Part shown: piece after piece, positions 36,966 to 45,182 of the stretch
Layout: every line of letters starts with the position of its first letter
How positions within the stretch are numbered: the stretch's first letter is position 1
NCBI RefSeq assembly: GCF_003697915.1
Contig: NZ_RCVN01000014.1
Location: 23,033 to 87,032 of the forward strand
Length of the DNA: 64,000 nucleotides
Direction of reading: 5' to 3'
Source: Staphylococcus pseudoxylosus
Lineage (GTDB): Bacteria > Bacillota > Bacilli > Staphylococcales > Staphylococcaceae
Made by a program: the position numbers and the translations under genes
The notes under the pieces: generated by a model
What the model saw: the letters and a program-made list of their open reading frames with translations, nothing else
What the model was told of the DNA's origin: nothing
Databases searched by the model: none

Positions 36966-38345
36966 TTGAATTCAATAGAGCAAACTTTCCACAATAGTAC
37001 TCAATATTTTAAAACACACGTGACTAAAGATTTAAAATTCAGAAGAAAACAACTTAAACTTTTAGGTAAAAGTATCAAAAACCATGAAGAGGCCTTATTA
37101 GAGGCTTTTCAAAAAGATTTAGGTAAGAATAAAGTTGAAGCTTATGCTACAGAAATTGGTTTCACTTTAAAGAATATTAAAAACGCGCGTAAAGAACTTA
37201 AAAATTGGGCTAAAAGAAAACAAGTCAATACACCAATTTATATGTTTCCAACTAAAAGCTATATCATAAAAGAGCCTTATGGCACAGTTTTAATAATTGG
37301 ACCTTTTAATTATCCCTTCCAATTATTAATTGAACCACTTATTGGCGCTATAGCAGCTGGAAATACTGCCATACTCAAACCTTCTGAATTCACGCCAAAC
37401 GTCTCAGAAGTTATTAAACATATAATCGAGGATGTATTCGATCCTGAATATATTAGTATTTGTGAAGGTGATGCTGAAACTACACAATCATTAATCCAAT
37501 TACCATTTGACTATATCTTTTTCACAGGTAGCGAACAAGTTGGTAAAATTGTGTATCAAGCAGCAAGTAAAAATTTAACTCCTGTAACGTTAGAACTTGG
37601 TGGTAAATCTCCAGTAATTGTTGATGAAACAGCAAATATTAAAGTCGCAAGTGAACGTATCAGTTTTGGAAAATTTACAAATGCTGGACAAACTTGTGTT
37701 GCTCCTGACTATATACTTGTGAATCGTAAAGTGAAGGATGAATTAATCGCAGCGCTAAAAAAAACCATTACCGAATTTTACGGTAACAACGTTCAAGAAA
37801 GTCCTGATTTTGGACGTATTGTAAACCATAAACACTTTAGTCGTTTAGATAATTTATTAAAGGTACATCATGCTGAGATTGCCTTTGGTGGTAAATCAAA
37901 TGAAGATGAAAGGTACATTGCGCCTACACTATTAGATGGCATTACTTTTAATGCTAAAATAATGGAAGACGAAATTTTCGGACCTATTTTACCAATCATT
38001 ACGTATGATGATTTTGATGAAGCTATTGATTTGATACGTTCCAAACCTAAACCTCTAAGCTTATATTTGTTTAGCGAAGATGAAAATGCGACAGAACGTG
38101 TATTAAATGAAATATCATTTGGTGGTGGCGCAATTAACGATACCTTGATGCAATTGGCAAATTCAAACTTACCATTTGGTGGTGTTGGCGCATCTGGTAT
38201 TGGTCAATACCATGGTAAATACAGTTTCGATACATTTAGCCATGACAAATCATATATTTTTAAATCCACTCGACTTGAATCAAGTTTATTGTTTCCACCA
38301 TACAAAGGGAAATTTAAATATATTAAGACCTTCTTTAATAAGTAA
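36966..38345 (+). CDS. Aldehyde dehydrogenase family protein
   Basis: A 459-residue NAD(P)-dependent aldehyde dehydrogenase of the class 3-like group: no N-terminal extension and a C-terminal hydrophobic/basic tail (LFPPYKGKFKYIKTFF) that may touch the membrane. Catalytic Glu in LELGGKSP and Cys in FTNAGQTCVAPDY. The TTG 36966 start lies seven bases after AGGAGG. Fatty or aromatic aldehydes are likely substrates, not proved. Confidence 0.9.
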   Translation: MNSIEQTFHNSTQYFKTHVTKDLKFRRKQLKLLGKSIKNHEEALLEAFQKDLGKNKVEAYATEIGFTLKNIKNARKELKNWAKRKQVNTPIYMFPTKSYIIKEPYGTVLIIGPFNYPFQLLIEPLIGAIAAGNTAILKPSEFTPNVSEVIKHIIEDVFDPEYISICEGDAETTQSLIQLPFDYIFFTGSEQVGKIVYQAASKNLTPVTLELGGKSPVIVDETANIKVASERISFGKFTNAGQTCVAPDYILVNRKVKDELIAALKKTITEFYGNNVQESPDFGRIVNHKHFSRLDNLLKVHHAEIAFGGKSNEDERYIAPTLLDGITFNAKIMEDEIFGPILPIITYDDFDEAIDLIRSKPKPLSLYLFSEDENATERVLNEISFGGGAINDTLMQLANSNLPFGGVGASGIGQYHGKYSFDTFSHDKSYIFKSTRLESSLLFPPYKGKFKYIKTFFNK

Positions 38346-38371
38346 CTCTGTTTATGAAAGTTCTATAGCAT

Positions 38372-38416
38372 AAAAATGCGCCTTCCCATTACATTTGGGA
38401 AAGGCGCATTTTTTTG
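38372..38416. terminator. Bidirectional terminator between the aldehyde dehydrogenase and pgl
   Basis: AAAAATGCGCCTTCCC pairs with GGGAAAGGCGCATTTTTTT, with A- and T-runs on both sides, between convergent genes. Confidence 0.92.
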
Positions 38417-38457
38417 TTATTAAGTTAGTAATTGGGTTATTTTATAAACTTCTAAGT

Positions 38458-39498
38458 TTATATTTCTTGTAAAAACTGTACACAAACACCTTCAGGCGCA
38501 GTGTGTTTATCGTCTACTTTTTCCAGTTCACCTGTTACTTTATCACGTCTAAATACAGTAAGCGCATAATCACCTTCTTGATGTGCACACACTAAGTAAT
38601 CATCTGAATCAGTAATGTTAAAATCACGTGGAAACTCGCCGCCACTTGATACAATATCCACTAATGAAATCATGTCGCCTTCATCAGCTACTTTGAAAAT
38701 AGCAATACTATCGTGCCCTCGATTACTAATGTATAAGAATTTTTGATCTTTTGATAGCCTCACTGCTGCTAATTTTGTATCGCCTTCAAAATTTTCTGGA
38801 ATCGTTAAATGACGTTCTATTTCTGTAAATTTACCATCTTCATATTTTACTGTACTTACAATATTTGATATTTCATGAACTACATAGGCATATTTACCAT
38901 TTTCATGGAAAGTAATATGTCTAGGCCCATCACCTGGTTCAAAATCAAACACAGCATATTCACTGTATCCTTCATTACCAAACTCATATGTCACTAATTT
39001 GTCTGTACCTAAGTCCATCGCCACTACATATTTTTTATCCGGCGTGATATCCATAAAATGAATATGTGCATGATCTTGTCGCTCTGATGGACCAGTTGGA
39101 AAATCATGAGCTAATTCCTGTATAAGTCGAATAATTTCTCCTGTATGTGGATTTGCTTCATATATACGTGCTAATCCTGCACCATAAACAGTTTCAAAAA
39201 TATATTTACCATCTGGTGATACCGCAACATAACAGCCAGTACCAGCTGTTGACGCTAAACATTTATTAATGAGACTTAACTTACCATCTTCCTCTATTTT
39301 AAGACTAGCGATACCACAATTGTCGCCTTCTCTATTTATTGCATATAAAAATGAATGATGTTGATTTAAATAAGTTGAGGCTTCTAGTTCATACCCAGTT
39401 TCAACTTCAATTATTTTCCCTGTTTGTTCATCAAGTTGGAAACGGTAGACCCCTTTACCTTCTTTTTTTGTATAAGTACCGACATAACCTATCGTCAT
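38458..39498 (-). CDS. pgl: Lactonase family protein (6-phosphogluconolactonase type)
   Basis: A 346-residue seven-bladed beta-propeller of the YbhE/Pgl family. It probably hydrolyses 6-phosphogluconolactone in the pentose phosphate pathway. It starts [20 protein letters not shown], and propeller blade motifs ([31 protein letters not shown]) repeat to the end. GGAGGGG precedes ATG 39498. It is the last core gene before the accessory island. Confidence 0.85.
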   Translation of the reverse strand: MTIGYVGTYTKKEGKGVYRFQLDEQTGKIIEVETGYELEASTYLNQHHSFLYAINREGDNCGIASLKIEEDGKLSLINKCLASTAGTGCYVAVSPDGKYIFETVYGAGLARIYEANPHTGEIIRLIQELAHDFPTGPSERQDHAHIHFMDITPDKKYVVAMDLGTDKLVTYEFGNEGYSEYAVFDFEPGDGPRHITFHENGKYAYVVHEISNIVSTVKYEDGKFTEIERHLTIPENFEGDTKLAAVRLSKDQKFLYISNRGHDSIAIFKVADEGDMISLVDIVSSGGEFPRDFNITDSDDYLVCAHQEGDYALTVFRRDKVTGELEKVDDKHTAPEGVCVQFLQEI

Positions 39499-39574
39499 TA
39501 TGAAAACCCCTCCATATTATGATAGTTTCATTTTAATAGAGATTTATTACAAATACAATATAATGAATTATCAC

Positions 39575-39603
39575 TTCACTAAATCGAACTTAAGTTCTAT
39601 AAT
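39575..39603 (+). promoter_or_regulatory. Promoter with LexA-like box before the truncated YolD gene
   Basis: -35 TTCACT (39575-39580), 17 bp, -10 TATAAT (39598-39603). CGAACTTAAGTTCT at 39585-39598 fits the Gram-positive LexA pattern GAAC-N4-GTTC and fills the spacer, where a repressor would block polymerase. Confidence 0.65.
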
Positions 39604-39620
39604 GATATTGAGGTGGTAAA

Positions 39621-39752
39621 ATGATTCCGAAAGAATTTAAGAATGAAACTGATTATTTAAATATCCCTAGAGAATATTTAAATCCAAATATACCCAAAGG
39701 TCGTGGCATGGTTAAATGGCAACCTTTTATTATATGTACTAAATTAATATAA
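39621..39752 (+). pseudogene. Truncated YolD-like gene
   Basis: 43 codons starting MIPKEFKNETDYLNIPREYL. Residues 9-35 match the N-terminus of the full YolD-like protein at 44315 (ETDYxNIPREYL, IPxGRG, KWQ). After KWQPF the similarity stops and the frame ends within eight codons. It keeps a ribosome site (GAGGTGG) and a LexA-box promoter. It marks the left junction of the arsenic island and is probably a native gene cut by insertion or deletion. Confidence 0.7.
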
Positions 39753-39843
39753 ATATAATATTAACAATAAATCTAACATAATAAACATATATTATATGTC
39801 AAATTTAAAAAGACACCGATTAAAAAACGGTATCTTTTCTAGC

Positions 39844-39972
39844 TTAGCAACATTTATTATTTTCTTTTTTCTCATCCTTCTCTTCTTTAACATCTTTACT
39901 TTCTTCAATTTCTACAGAGCAACATTCTTGGTCTTTGGGTTTTAATTTATTCAACACATCTTTGATTCCCAT
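39844..39972 (-). CDS. Small double-CC protein of the permease operon
   Basis: A 42-residue acidic/lysine-rich protein beginning MGIKDVLNKLKPKDQECC and ending NNKCC. An excellent ribosome site (AAGGAGGTGAATTAA) begins at the permease stop codon, 14 nt from this ATG, so it is the last gene of the ArsR-permease operon. Paired cysteines at residues 17-18 and 41-42 in an otherwise charged chain suggest binding of a thiophilic metal or metalloid (inference). I know no named family. Confidence 0.7.
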   Translation of the reverse strand: MGIKDVLNKLKPKDQECCSVEIEESKDVKEEKDEKKENNKCC

Positions 39973-39985
39973 TTAATTCACCTCC

Positions 39986-40871
39986 TTAAATAATTAAATT
40001 AACAATTAAGCCAGTAGCAATAGCTACAACTAAAATTGCGATAATAAATGATATTACAAATTTTTTCTTGAATAGCTTAGATAGCAATACAACTTCTGGA
40101 ATACTTGCACCAGCGCCACCAATGATCTACGCAACAACTGTTCCTAAAGACATTCCTTTTGATACTAACGCTTCAGCTATAGGTAACATTGTTTCGGATC
40201 TAATATACATAGGAATTCCTATAATAGAAGCAATGAATACGGATAAAATACCATCTCCACTTGCATATTTAGTAATAAATGTTTCGGGTACGAACCCATA
40301 TATAAAGGCACCAATAAACACACCAATAAATAAATAAGGAAGCATTGGATATAAAAACGCCCATGCGTCATTTAATGCTTGTTTAAAACGAGATCCTGTT
40401 TTATTCGCAAAAAATCCGTCTCCTTTAACATTAACTCCTTTATAACTGTTAGCTAAATTCATTTTTGAAAATACTAAACCTGTTAAAATACTAAAAACTG
40501 CTAGTACTAAAAAATAAACAATAGCAACTTTCCAGCCTAATAAAGCCCATAACATAAACAGCATTAATGGATTCATTAATGGTGAAGCAATCAAGAAACT
40601 CATTGCTGGACCAAAAGGTACTTTAGAATTTAATAGACCTAGCGAGTATTGGGATTGTAGAACAAGAACAAAACGGTGTAATAGCACCAAATATCATCCC
40701 CAATATGTAATTAATTGCTTGATTTGGTTTGCTCAAAAGACTTTTGATTTTTTCTTCTGAAACAATTTGTTGAATTAGGCTTACAATAAAGCTCACGATT
40801 ATGAATAGTACTAATAATTCAAAAAACAACATTAAAAATGTTTTTATGAATTCTATAATTGAATCTAACAT
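39986..40871 (-). pseudogene. ArsP_1/YraQ-type permease, broken by frameshift and nonsense codon
   Basis: A permease of the ArsP_1 (DUF318) family, whose members export organoarsenicals or other metal compounds. Reading from ATG 40871, the first 82 codons carry the family motif TPFCSCSTIPIL and then run into a stop. Removing one A near 40637 restores ILAGLLNSKVPFGPAMSFL and the frame to codon TAG at about 40127. That codon replaces a residue in TVVA-x-IIGGAGASIP; reading past it gives the normal C-terminus ending at 39986. Two independent lesions argue for a decayed gene rather than one sequencing error. Confidence 0.85.
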
Positions 40872-40897
40872 CAGTATAACCCCTCCGAATTTATTTA

Positions 40898-40935
40898 ATC
40901 AACTTTTTTTGATGTATTAATCAAAAAAAGTTGAT
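40898..40935. promoter_or_regulatory. Tandem ArsR-type operators before the permease
   Basis: Two 16-bp sites, ATCAACTTTTTTTGAT (40898-40913) and ATCAAAAAAAGTTGAT (40920-40935), are exact reverse complements of each other and six bases apart. Each fits ATCAA-N6-TTGAT, the pattern bound by ArsR/SmtB repressors. They sit between the ArsR-like gene and the permease, allowing separate control of the permease. Confidence 0.75.
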
Positions 40936-40959
40936 TAATATTATATTAAAAGAAGATAC

Positions 40960-41280
40960 TTATAGTATCTTACAACAAGTATCTTCTTTTAAAACTACCT
41001 GTATTTGTTGCTCATTAATTTTATAATAGTTCCATGTACCATGCTTTTCAGCAATAAGAATATTGGCATCTACTAATTTTTTTAGGTGATAAGAAAGCTT
41101 AGATTGTTTTAATTCTAATAATTCCTCTAAATCACATACACACAAAGATTTTGTATCACTTTGACGTATTGAATGTAGAATTTTAAGTCTAATTTTATCA
41201 GCAAGTGCATTAAACATCTGTTCATAAAAATCTAATTGTTCTTCCTCGGTTCTATTAGGGCTAGATTTAATAACTTCCAT
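40960..41280 (-). CDS. ArsR/SmtB family repressor of the permease operon
   Basis: A 106-residue winged-helix metalloregulator. The CxC in SLCVCDLEELL (Cys47, Cys49) is the type-1 arsenite-sensing site. A further Cys pair at residues 102-103 (EDTCCKIL) resembles C-terminal sites of CadC/ArsR variants. The recognition helix region is LKQSKLSYHLKKL. GAGAGGTGATC precedes ATG 41280. It differs strongly from the ArsR encoded 430 bp away, so the region holds two independent arsenic regulators. Confidence 0.85.
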   Translation of the reverse strand: MEVIKSSPNRTEEEQLDFYEQMFNALADKIRLKILHSIRQSDTKSLCVCDLEELLELKQSKLSYHLKKLVDANILIAEKHGTWNYYKINEQQIQVVLKEDTCCKIL

Positions 41281-41312
41281 TGAAAGATCACCTCTCTTAT
41301 ATTTACATACCT

Positions 41313-41375
41313 CTATTTTTGTTTAAGTTCTTGTATTGCTAAATTAAAATGAGTTTCTGTCATTTTACCATACAT
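41313..41375 (-). CDS. 20-residue leader ORF in the ArsR-permease operon
   Basis: MYGKMTETHFNLAIQELKQK, preceded by AAGGAGAGACTGAT and followed 32 nt later by the ArsR-like gene. The strong ribosome site argues for translation. It may be the end of a decayed gene or a genuine small protein; not recognised. Confidence 0.45.
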   Translation of the reverse strand: MYGKMTETHFNLAIQELKQK

Positions 41376-41387
41376 ATCAGTCTCTCC

Positions 41388-41513
41388 TTAAAAAAACTCT
41401 TTCTTCATATATATTATAGCTTCTTTTAAAGTGACTTCTCTTGATATCATGATTAGGTTCAAATAACTAACAAAATAATCAACAGATAGTGTACTTGCAT
41501 GATTTACTCTCAT
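41388..41513 (-). CDS. 41-residue ORF at the head of the ArsR-permease operon
   Basis: The product begins MRVNHASTLSVDYFVSYLNL and ends IIYMKKEFF. AAAGGAGTTCTATTTT precedes the ATG, and the stop codon overlaps the ribosome site of the 20-residue ORF. It lies between the operator-promoter at 41550-41600 and the ArsR-like gene. No family recognised; helical and slightly hydrophobic, with no cysteine. Confidence 0.5.
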   Translation of the reverse strand: MRVNHASTLSVDYFVSYLNLIMISREVTLKEAIIYMKKEFF

Positions 41514-41549
41514 AAAATAGAACTCCTTTATAAAATACTAAAACAATAC

Positions 41550-41600
41550 ATCAACTTTTTTTGATGTATTAACTATAAATTATTATTTTAACTTTTGCAA
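41550..41600 (-). promoter_or_regulatory. Promoter and ArsR operator of the ArsR-permease operon
   Basis: Minus strand -35 TTGCAA (41600-41595), 17 bp, -10 TATAGT (41577-41572). The operator ATCAACTTTTTTTGAT at 41550-41565 covers the start point. The 23 bp from 41550 are identical to those at 40898. Confidence 0.75.
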
Positions 41601-41664
41601 GATAATAAAACTAGTTATTTACGACGCATTCTAATCTAATACTAAAATTAGTCGAAAAACTACA

Positions 41665-41695
41665 TAGACACAAAGCTATATAGATGTTAATCTAT
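41665..41695 (+). promoter_or_regulatory. arsRBC promoter with palindrome
   Basis: -35 TAGACA (41665-41670), 17 bp, -10 TAATCT (41688-41693). The palindrome ATAGATGTTAATCTAT (41680-41695) overlaps the -10 and is a candidate ArsR operator, unlike the ATCAA-N6-TTGAT type of the neighbouring operon. Confidence 0.55.
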
Positions 41696-41717
41696 GTTAT
41701 GAATAGGAGGTATATTT

Positions 41718-42032
41718 ATGTCTTATAAAGAATTATCAGCAATATTAAAAGTTTTATCAGATTCAAGCAGATTAGAAATACTAGATTTACTATCTTGTGG
41801 TGAATTATGTGCCTGTGACTTACTAGAACACTTTCAATTCTCACAACCAACTCTAAGTCATCATATGAAGTCGTTAGTAGAAAACAATATAGTTACTACA
41901 AGAAAAGACGGTAACAAACACATGTATCAACTTAATCATGCTATTTTAGATGACGTCAATAAAAATTTAACTATCGTTAATACTTCTGATCAACGCTGTA
42001 TATGTAAAAATGTGAAATCAGGTGAATGTTGA
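41718..42032 (+). CDS. arsR: Arsenical resistance repressor ArsR
   Basis: A 104-residue arsenite-responsive repressor, very close to ArsR of staphylococcal plasmid pI258. The As(III) site ELCACDLLE contains Cys31 and Cys33. The helix-turn-helix [15 protein letters not shown] follows. The C-terminus is Cys-rich ([12 protein letters not shown]). AGGAGGTATATTT precedes the ATG. It overlaps the arsB ribosome site; first gene of arsRBC. Confidence 0.96.
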   Translation: MSYKELSAILKVLSDSSRLEILDLLSCGELCACDLLEHFQFSQPTLSHHMKSLVENNIVTTRKDGNKHMYQLNHAILDDVNKNLTIVNTSDQRCICKNVKSGEC

Positions 42033-42034
42033 TG

Positions 42035-43324
42035 ATGACAGCTTTAGCAATTGTGATTTTTCTTTTAACTTTAATCTTTGTGATATGGCAACCGAAAGGT
42101 TTAGATATTGGTGTTACAGCTTTAATTGGAGCTGTCATTGCTATTATTACAGGGGTCGTAAGTTTTTCTGATGTATTAGAAGTAACAGGTATTGTTTGGA
42201 ATGCAACTTTAACCTTTGTAGCTGTTATTCTTATTTCATTAATATTAGATGAAATTGGTTTTTTTGAATGGTCTGCGATACATATGGTCAAGGCCTCAAA
42301 CGGTAATGGCTTAAAAATGTTTATTTTTATCATGCTACTTGGGGCAATTGTAGCAGCATTTTTCGCAAATGATGGTGCAGCTTTAATCTTAACGCCCATT
42401 GTATTAGCGATGGTAAGAAATCTAGGATTTAATAAAAAAGTGATTTTTCCTTTTATTATTGCCAGTGGTTTTATTGCTGATACTACATCACTACCTTTAA
42501 TTGTAAGTAACTTAGTTAATATCGTTTCTGCAGATTACTTCGATATTGGATTTATTGAATATTTTAGTCGAATGATTATTCCTAATATATTCTCTCTGAT
42601 TGCTAGTGTTCTTGTTTTATGGCTATATTTCAGAAAATCTATACCTAAAACGTTCGATACAGAAAATCTTACGATGCCTAAAGACGCAATTAAAGATCCA
42701 AAACTATTTAAAATTTCATGGATTGTATTAGCAATACTACTCGTGGGATATCTTGTTAGTGAGTTTATACAAATACCTGTATCAATCATTGCTGGTATCA
42801 TTGCCTTAATATTCGTATTATTAGCGCGTAAGTCTAGGGCAGTACATACGAAACAAGTCATTAAAGGTGCGCCATGGAATATTGTTGTATTTTCTATTGG
42901 TATGTACTTAGTTGTATTTGGTTTAAAAAATGTAGGTATCACAACAATTTTAGCCGACATATTATCTAATATTTCAATTCATGGATTGTTTGGCAGTATC
43001 ATGGGCATGGGCTTTATATCGGCCTTTTTATCATCAATTATGAATAATATGCCTACAGTTTTAATAGATGCTATTGCTATCGGACAATCAAATGTAGTTG
43101 GAACTATTAAAGAAGGTATGGTTTATGCGAATGTCATAGGTTCTGATTTAGGACCTAAAATTACGCCAATAGGTTCTTTAGCAACATTATTGTGGTTACA
43201 TGTTTTAACACAAAAAGGTGTAAAGATTTCTTGGGGAACGTACTTTAAAACCGGAATCATTATTACTATTCCAGTACTATTTATAACACTCTTAGGTTTA
43301 TACCTTACACTAATTATATTTTAA
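42035..43324 (+). CDS. arsB: Arsenite/antimonite efflux pump ArsB
   Basis: A 429-residue ion transporter superfamily membrane protein with about 12 helices that expels arsenite and antimonite. ATG 42035 ([11 protein letters not shown]) matches the family start; AGGTGA lies nine bases upstream. Two earlier in-frame ATGs overlap the arsR stop. Conserved blocks [17 protein letters not shown] and [14 protein letters not shown] are intact, so the pump looks functional. Confidence 0.96.
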   Translation: MTALAIVIFLLTLIFVIWQPKGLDIGVTALIGAVIAIITGVVSFSDVLEVTGIVWNATLTFVAVILISLILDEIGFFEWSAIHMVKASNGNGLKMFIFIMLLGAIVAAFFANDGAALILTPIVLAMVRNLGFNKKVIFPFIIASGFIADTTSLPLIVSNLVNIVSADYFDIGFIEYFSRMIIPNIFSLIASVLVLWLYFRKSIPKTFDTENLTMPKDAIKDPKLFKISWIVLAILLVGYLVSEFIQIPVSIIAGIIALIFVLLARKSRAVHTKQVIKGAPWNIVVFSIGMYLVVFGLKNVGITTILADILSNISIHGLFGSIMGMGFISAFLSSIMNNMPTVLIDAIAIGQSNVVGTIKEGMVYANVIGSDLGPKITPIGSLATLLWLHVLTQKGVKISWGTYFKTGIIITIPVLFITLLGLYLTLIIF

Positions 43325-43341
43325 GAAAAGAGGCTTTAATT

Positions 43342-43743
43342 ATGGATAAAAAAACAATTTATTTTATATGTACTGGCAACTCTTGTCGTAGCCAAATCGC
43401 CGAGGGTTGGGGAAAGAAAATATTAGGTGAAGATTGGAATGTCTATTCTGCTGGTATTGAGACACATGGTGTTAATCCTAAAGCTATAGAAGCTATGAAA
43501 GAAGTAGATATTGATATATCAAGCCATACATCAGACTTGATTGATAATGATATTTTAAAACAATCAGATTTGGTCGTAACGTTATGTAGTGATGCAGACG
43601 ATAATTGTCCTATTTTACCACCAAATGTAAAAAAAGAGCATTGGGGTTTTGATGATCCAGCAGGTAAAGAATGGGCAGAATTCCAACGTGTTAGAGATGA
43701 AATCAAAAATCAAATAAAACAATTCAAAGAAACACTCGTTTAA
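43342..43743 (+). CDS. arsC: Arsenate reductase, thioredoxin-coupled
   Basis: Low-molecular-weight-phosphatase-fold reductase that turns arsenate into arsenite for ArsB. It has 133 residues. The P-loop CTGNSCRSQ contains Cys10, and the redox pair is Cys82 and Cys89 ([10 protein letters not shown]), the three cysteines of the pI258-type mechanism. AGAGGC precedes the ATG. Its stop codon lies in the loop of the terminator hairpin. Confidence 0.96.
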   Translation: MDKKTIYFICTGNSCRSQIAEGWGKKILGEDWNVYSAGIETHGVNPKAIEAMKEVDIDISSHTSDLIDNDILKQSDLVVTLCSDADDNCPILPPNVKKEHWGFDDPAGKEWAEFQRVRDEIKNQIKQFKETLV

Positions 43744-43760
43744 TGCGAGTGTTTCTTTGA
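43724..43760. terminator. Bidirectional terminator overlapping arsC and its convergent neighbour
   Basis: Perfect 15-bp stem TCAAAGAAACACTCG / CGAGTGTTTCTTTGA with loop TTTAATG. The loop holds the arsC TAA (43741-43743) and, on the other strand, the TAA of the convergent ORF (43742-43740). Confidence 0.85.
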
Positions 43761-44244
43761 ATTATTTAACCTTCTCCACCTACTATCTAAATCTTGAATA
43801 TCTATCTTCATATCCCCATCAAATTTTTTTAGCGTATATATTTTTGTTTTATCATATCCATCAAAATACCTTACATTTAACATATCAATTTTTTTATTAG
43901 TATCTAAATAAAAAAACAATTCATACTTTTTTATTTTTATAATAACCCTCAATATTGAAATCTCTTACTATTTGTTTTATTTCTTTAGTATTATGAATTT
44001 CTATCCATAAAGGAACTTGAATTCTATATAAATTCTCTGCTTCTTTTAATTTACACATTGGTTTAGAAGTTATTATACTAGGAACATGTTTAAAGTAGAT
44101 ATACAAATTTCCTCTTCTTTTAAATAAATATTTCATAGTGCTTTGTATTACAAACATTACAGTTCCAGTCAATATTGTTATAAAAGCACCCAAAAGTATA
44201 TTTAAAATTTCTTTATTGTTTATAAACTCGATAATTTTACTCAA
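43740..44244 (-). pseudogene. Frameshifted single-pass membrane protein gene
   Basis: Two overlapping frames make one protein. The first (from about 44244) has one membrane segment near residues 13-35 and ends GYYKNKKV. The second continues KKYELFFYLDTNKKIDML to a stop at 43740. The switch lies at a run of six A (about 43929-43934): deleting one A joins NKK to YELFF. The start is uncertain because the TTG at 44244 touches AAAGG. Function unknown. It could be a decayed gene, a phase-variable tract, or a sequence error. Confidence 0.55.
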
Positions 44245-44268
44245 CCTTTCATTTAAGATATAAATTCT

Positions 44269-44297
44269 TTGTCATTATAGAACATACGTTCTATAAT
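44269..44297 (+). promoter_or_regulatory. Promoter with LexA box before the YolD-like gene
   Basis: -35 TTGTCA (44269-44274), exactly 17 bp, -10 TATAAT (44292-44297). AGAACATACGTTCT at 44279-44292 is a perfect palindrome of the Gram-positive LexA pattern and fills the spacer. Confidence 0.8.
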
Positions 44298-44314
44298 TAT
44301 GGTGAGGTGATTTT

Positions 44315-44725
44315 ATGATTCCTAATCCAAACGTTCCTGACAAATATAAATATGAAACTGATTATAGAAATATTCCAAGAGAATATTTAAACAAAAAAAT
44401 CCCACAAGGTCGAGGAAAAATCAAATGGCAAGCATTTGCGACTCTTCCGCAACAGTTTGAAATTTTAGAGCAAATTATAAAGGATCAAGATAAAATTGAA
44501 AAACCATTACTAACACATGATTCATTAGATAATTTAGATCAGATTTTTCAAATAAAAATTCAAAATGATGAGTTATGTACAATCACATATTGGGAAGACG
44601 GCAACATTTCAAACTATACAGGAAAAATCTTGAAAATTGATGCAATTAATGGTTATTTTATATTTTATGATTCTACAAATACTAAACATACTTTTTTTAA
44701 TACTAATGTTTGTAATATCTCCTAA
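44315..44725 (+). CDS. YolD-like protein, probably SOS-induced
   Basis: A 136-residue protein: N-terminal motif YETDYRNIPREYLNKKIPQG and KWQAFATLPQQFEIL, then the YolD-type beta-rich domain (LCTITYWEDGNISNYTGKIL). In Bacillus and in staphylococcal mobile elements YolD-like genes precede Y-family polymerase (UmuC/UvrX) genes and are DNA-damage induced. No polymerase follows here; the next gene is the oppositely oriented tnpC. GGTGAGGTGATTTT precedes the ATG. Confidence 0.8.
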   Translation: MIPNPNVPDKYKYETDYRNIPREYLNKKIPQGRGKIKWQAFATLPQQFEILEQIIKDQDKIEKPLLTHDSLDNLDQIFQIKIQNDELCTITYWEDGNISNYTGKILKIDAINGYFIFYDSTNTKHTFFNTNVCNIS

Positions 44726-44751
44726 ACTATATCGAAAACACTATTTTCTAT

Positions 44752-44790
44752 TCAAGTATATCTGAATGTTTTCAGAATATACTTGAATTA
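44752..44790. terminator. Terminator between the YolD gene and tnpC
   Basis: ATTCAAGTATATCTGA pairs with TCAGAATATACTTGAAT around a short loop, between convergent stops. Confidence 0.7.
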
Positions 44791-44808
44791 TTTCTTTTTA
44801 CTTACATG

Positions 44809-45174
44809 TTAAATATTTTCATATATTTTATTATATAGCGTGTTTATTTCATCTTTGAGCACCTTTTTCTCTTTTTCTAAAGAACTTACTTTTCTTTTTA
44901 AAGAAGAAATTAACGCATCTTTACCGTCACTTTTATTTTTATGAACAAATATTTCTTTGCTTTGTTCACGTAACTTCTCGATTCTCTTTCGGATTTTATT
45001 ATTATTATATAAAGTGGCTTTAGAAACTTTTGAATGCTTAGAAACAATATTAAAGTTAATTTCTTCATTTTTTTGAATCAAATCATTTATTGCTTTATTA
45101 ACTTTTTTCTCGGTTTTAACTTTTCGTTCTGCATGTAACTGCTTTAATTGTTCTTGTCTATTAAATTTTTCCAT
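44809..45174 (-). CDS. tnpC: Tn554-family transposition protein TnpC
   Basis: A 121-residue basic, coiled-coil protein of the Tn554 TnpC type (DUF6262-like), starting MEKFNRQEQLKQLHAERKVK. A small helix-turn-helix region (FNIVSKHSKVSKATLYNN) is followed by a coiled coil to the end. In Tn554 it influences orientation and efficiency of integration. It lies eight bases after tnpB, the normal order, and seems intact. Confidence 0.85.
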   Translation of the reverse strand: MEKFNRQEQLKQLHAERKVKTEKKVNKAINDLIQKNEEINFNIVSKHSKVSKATLYNNNKIRKRIEKLREQSKEIFVHKNKSDGKDALISSLKRKVSSLEKEKKVLKDEINTLYNKIYENI

Positions 45175-45182
45175 CTTAACCT

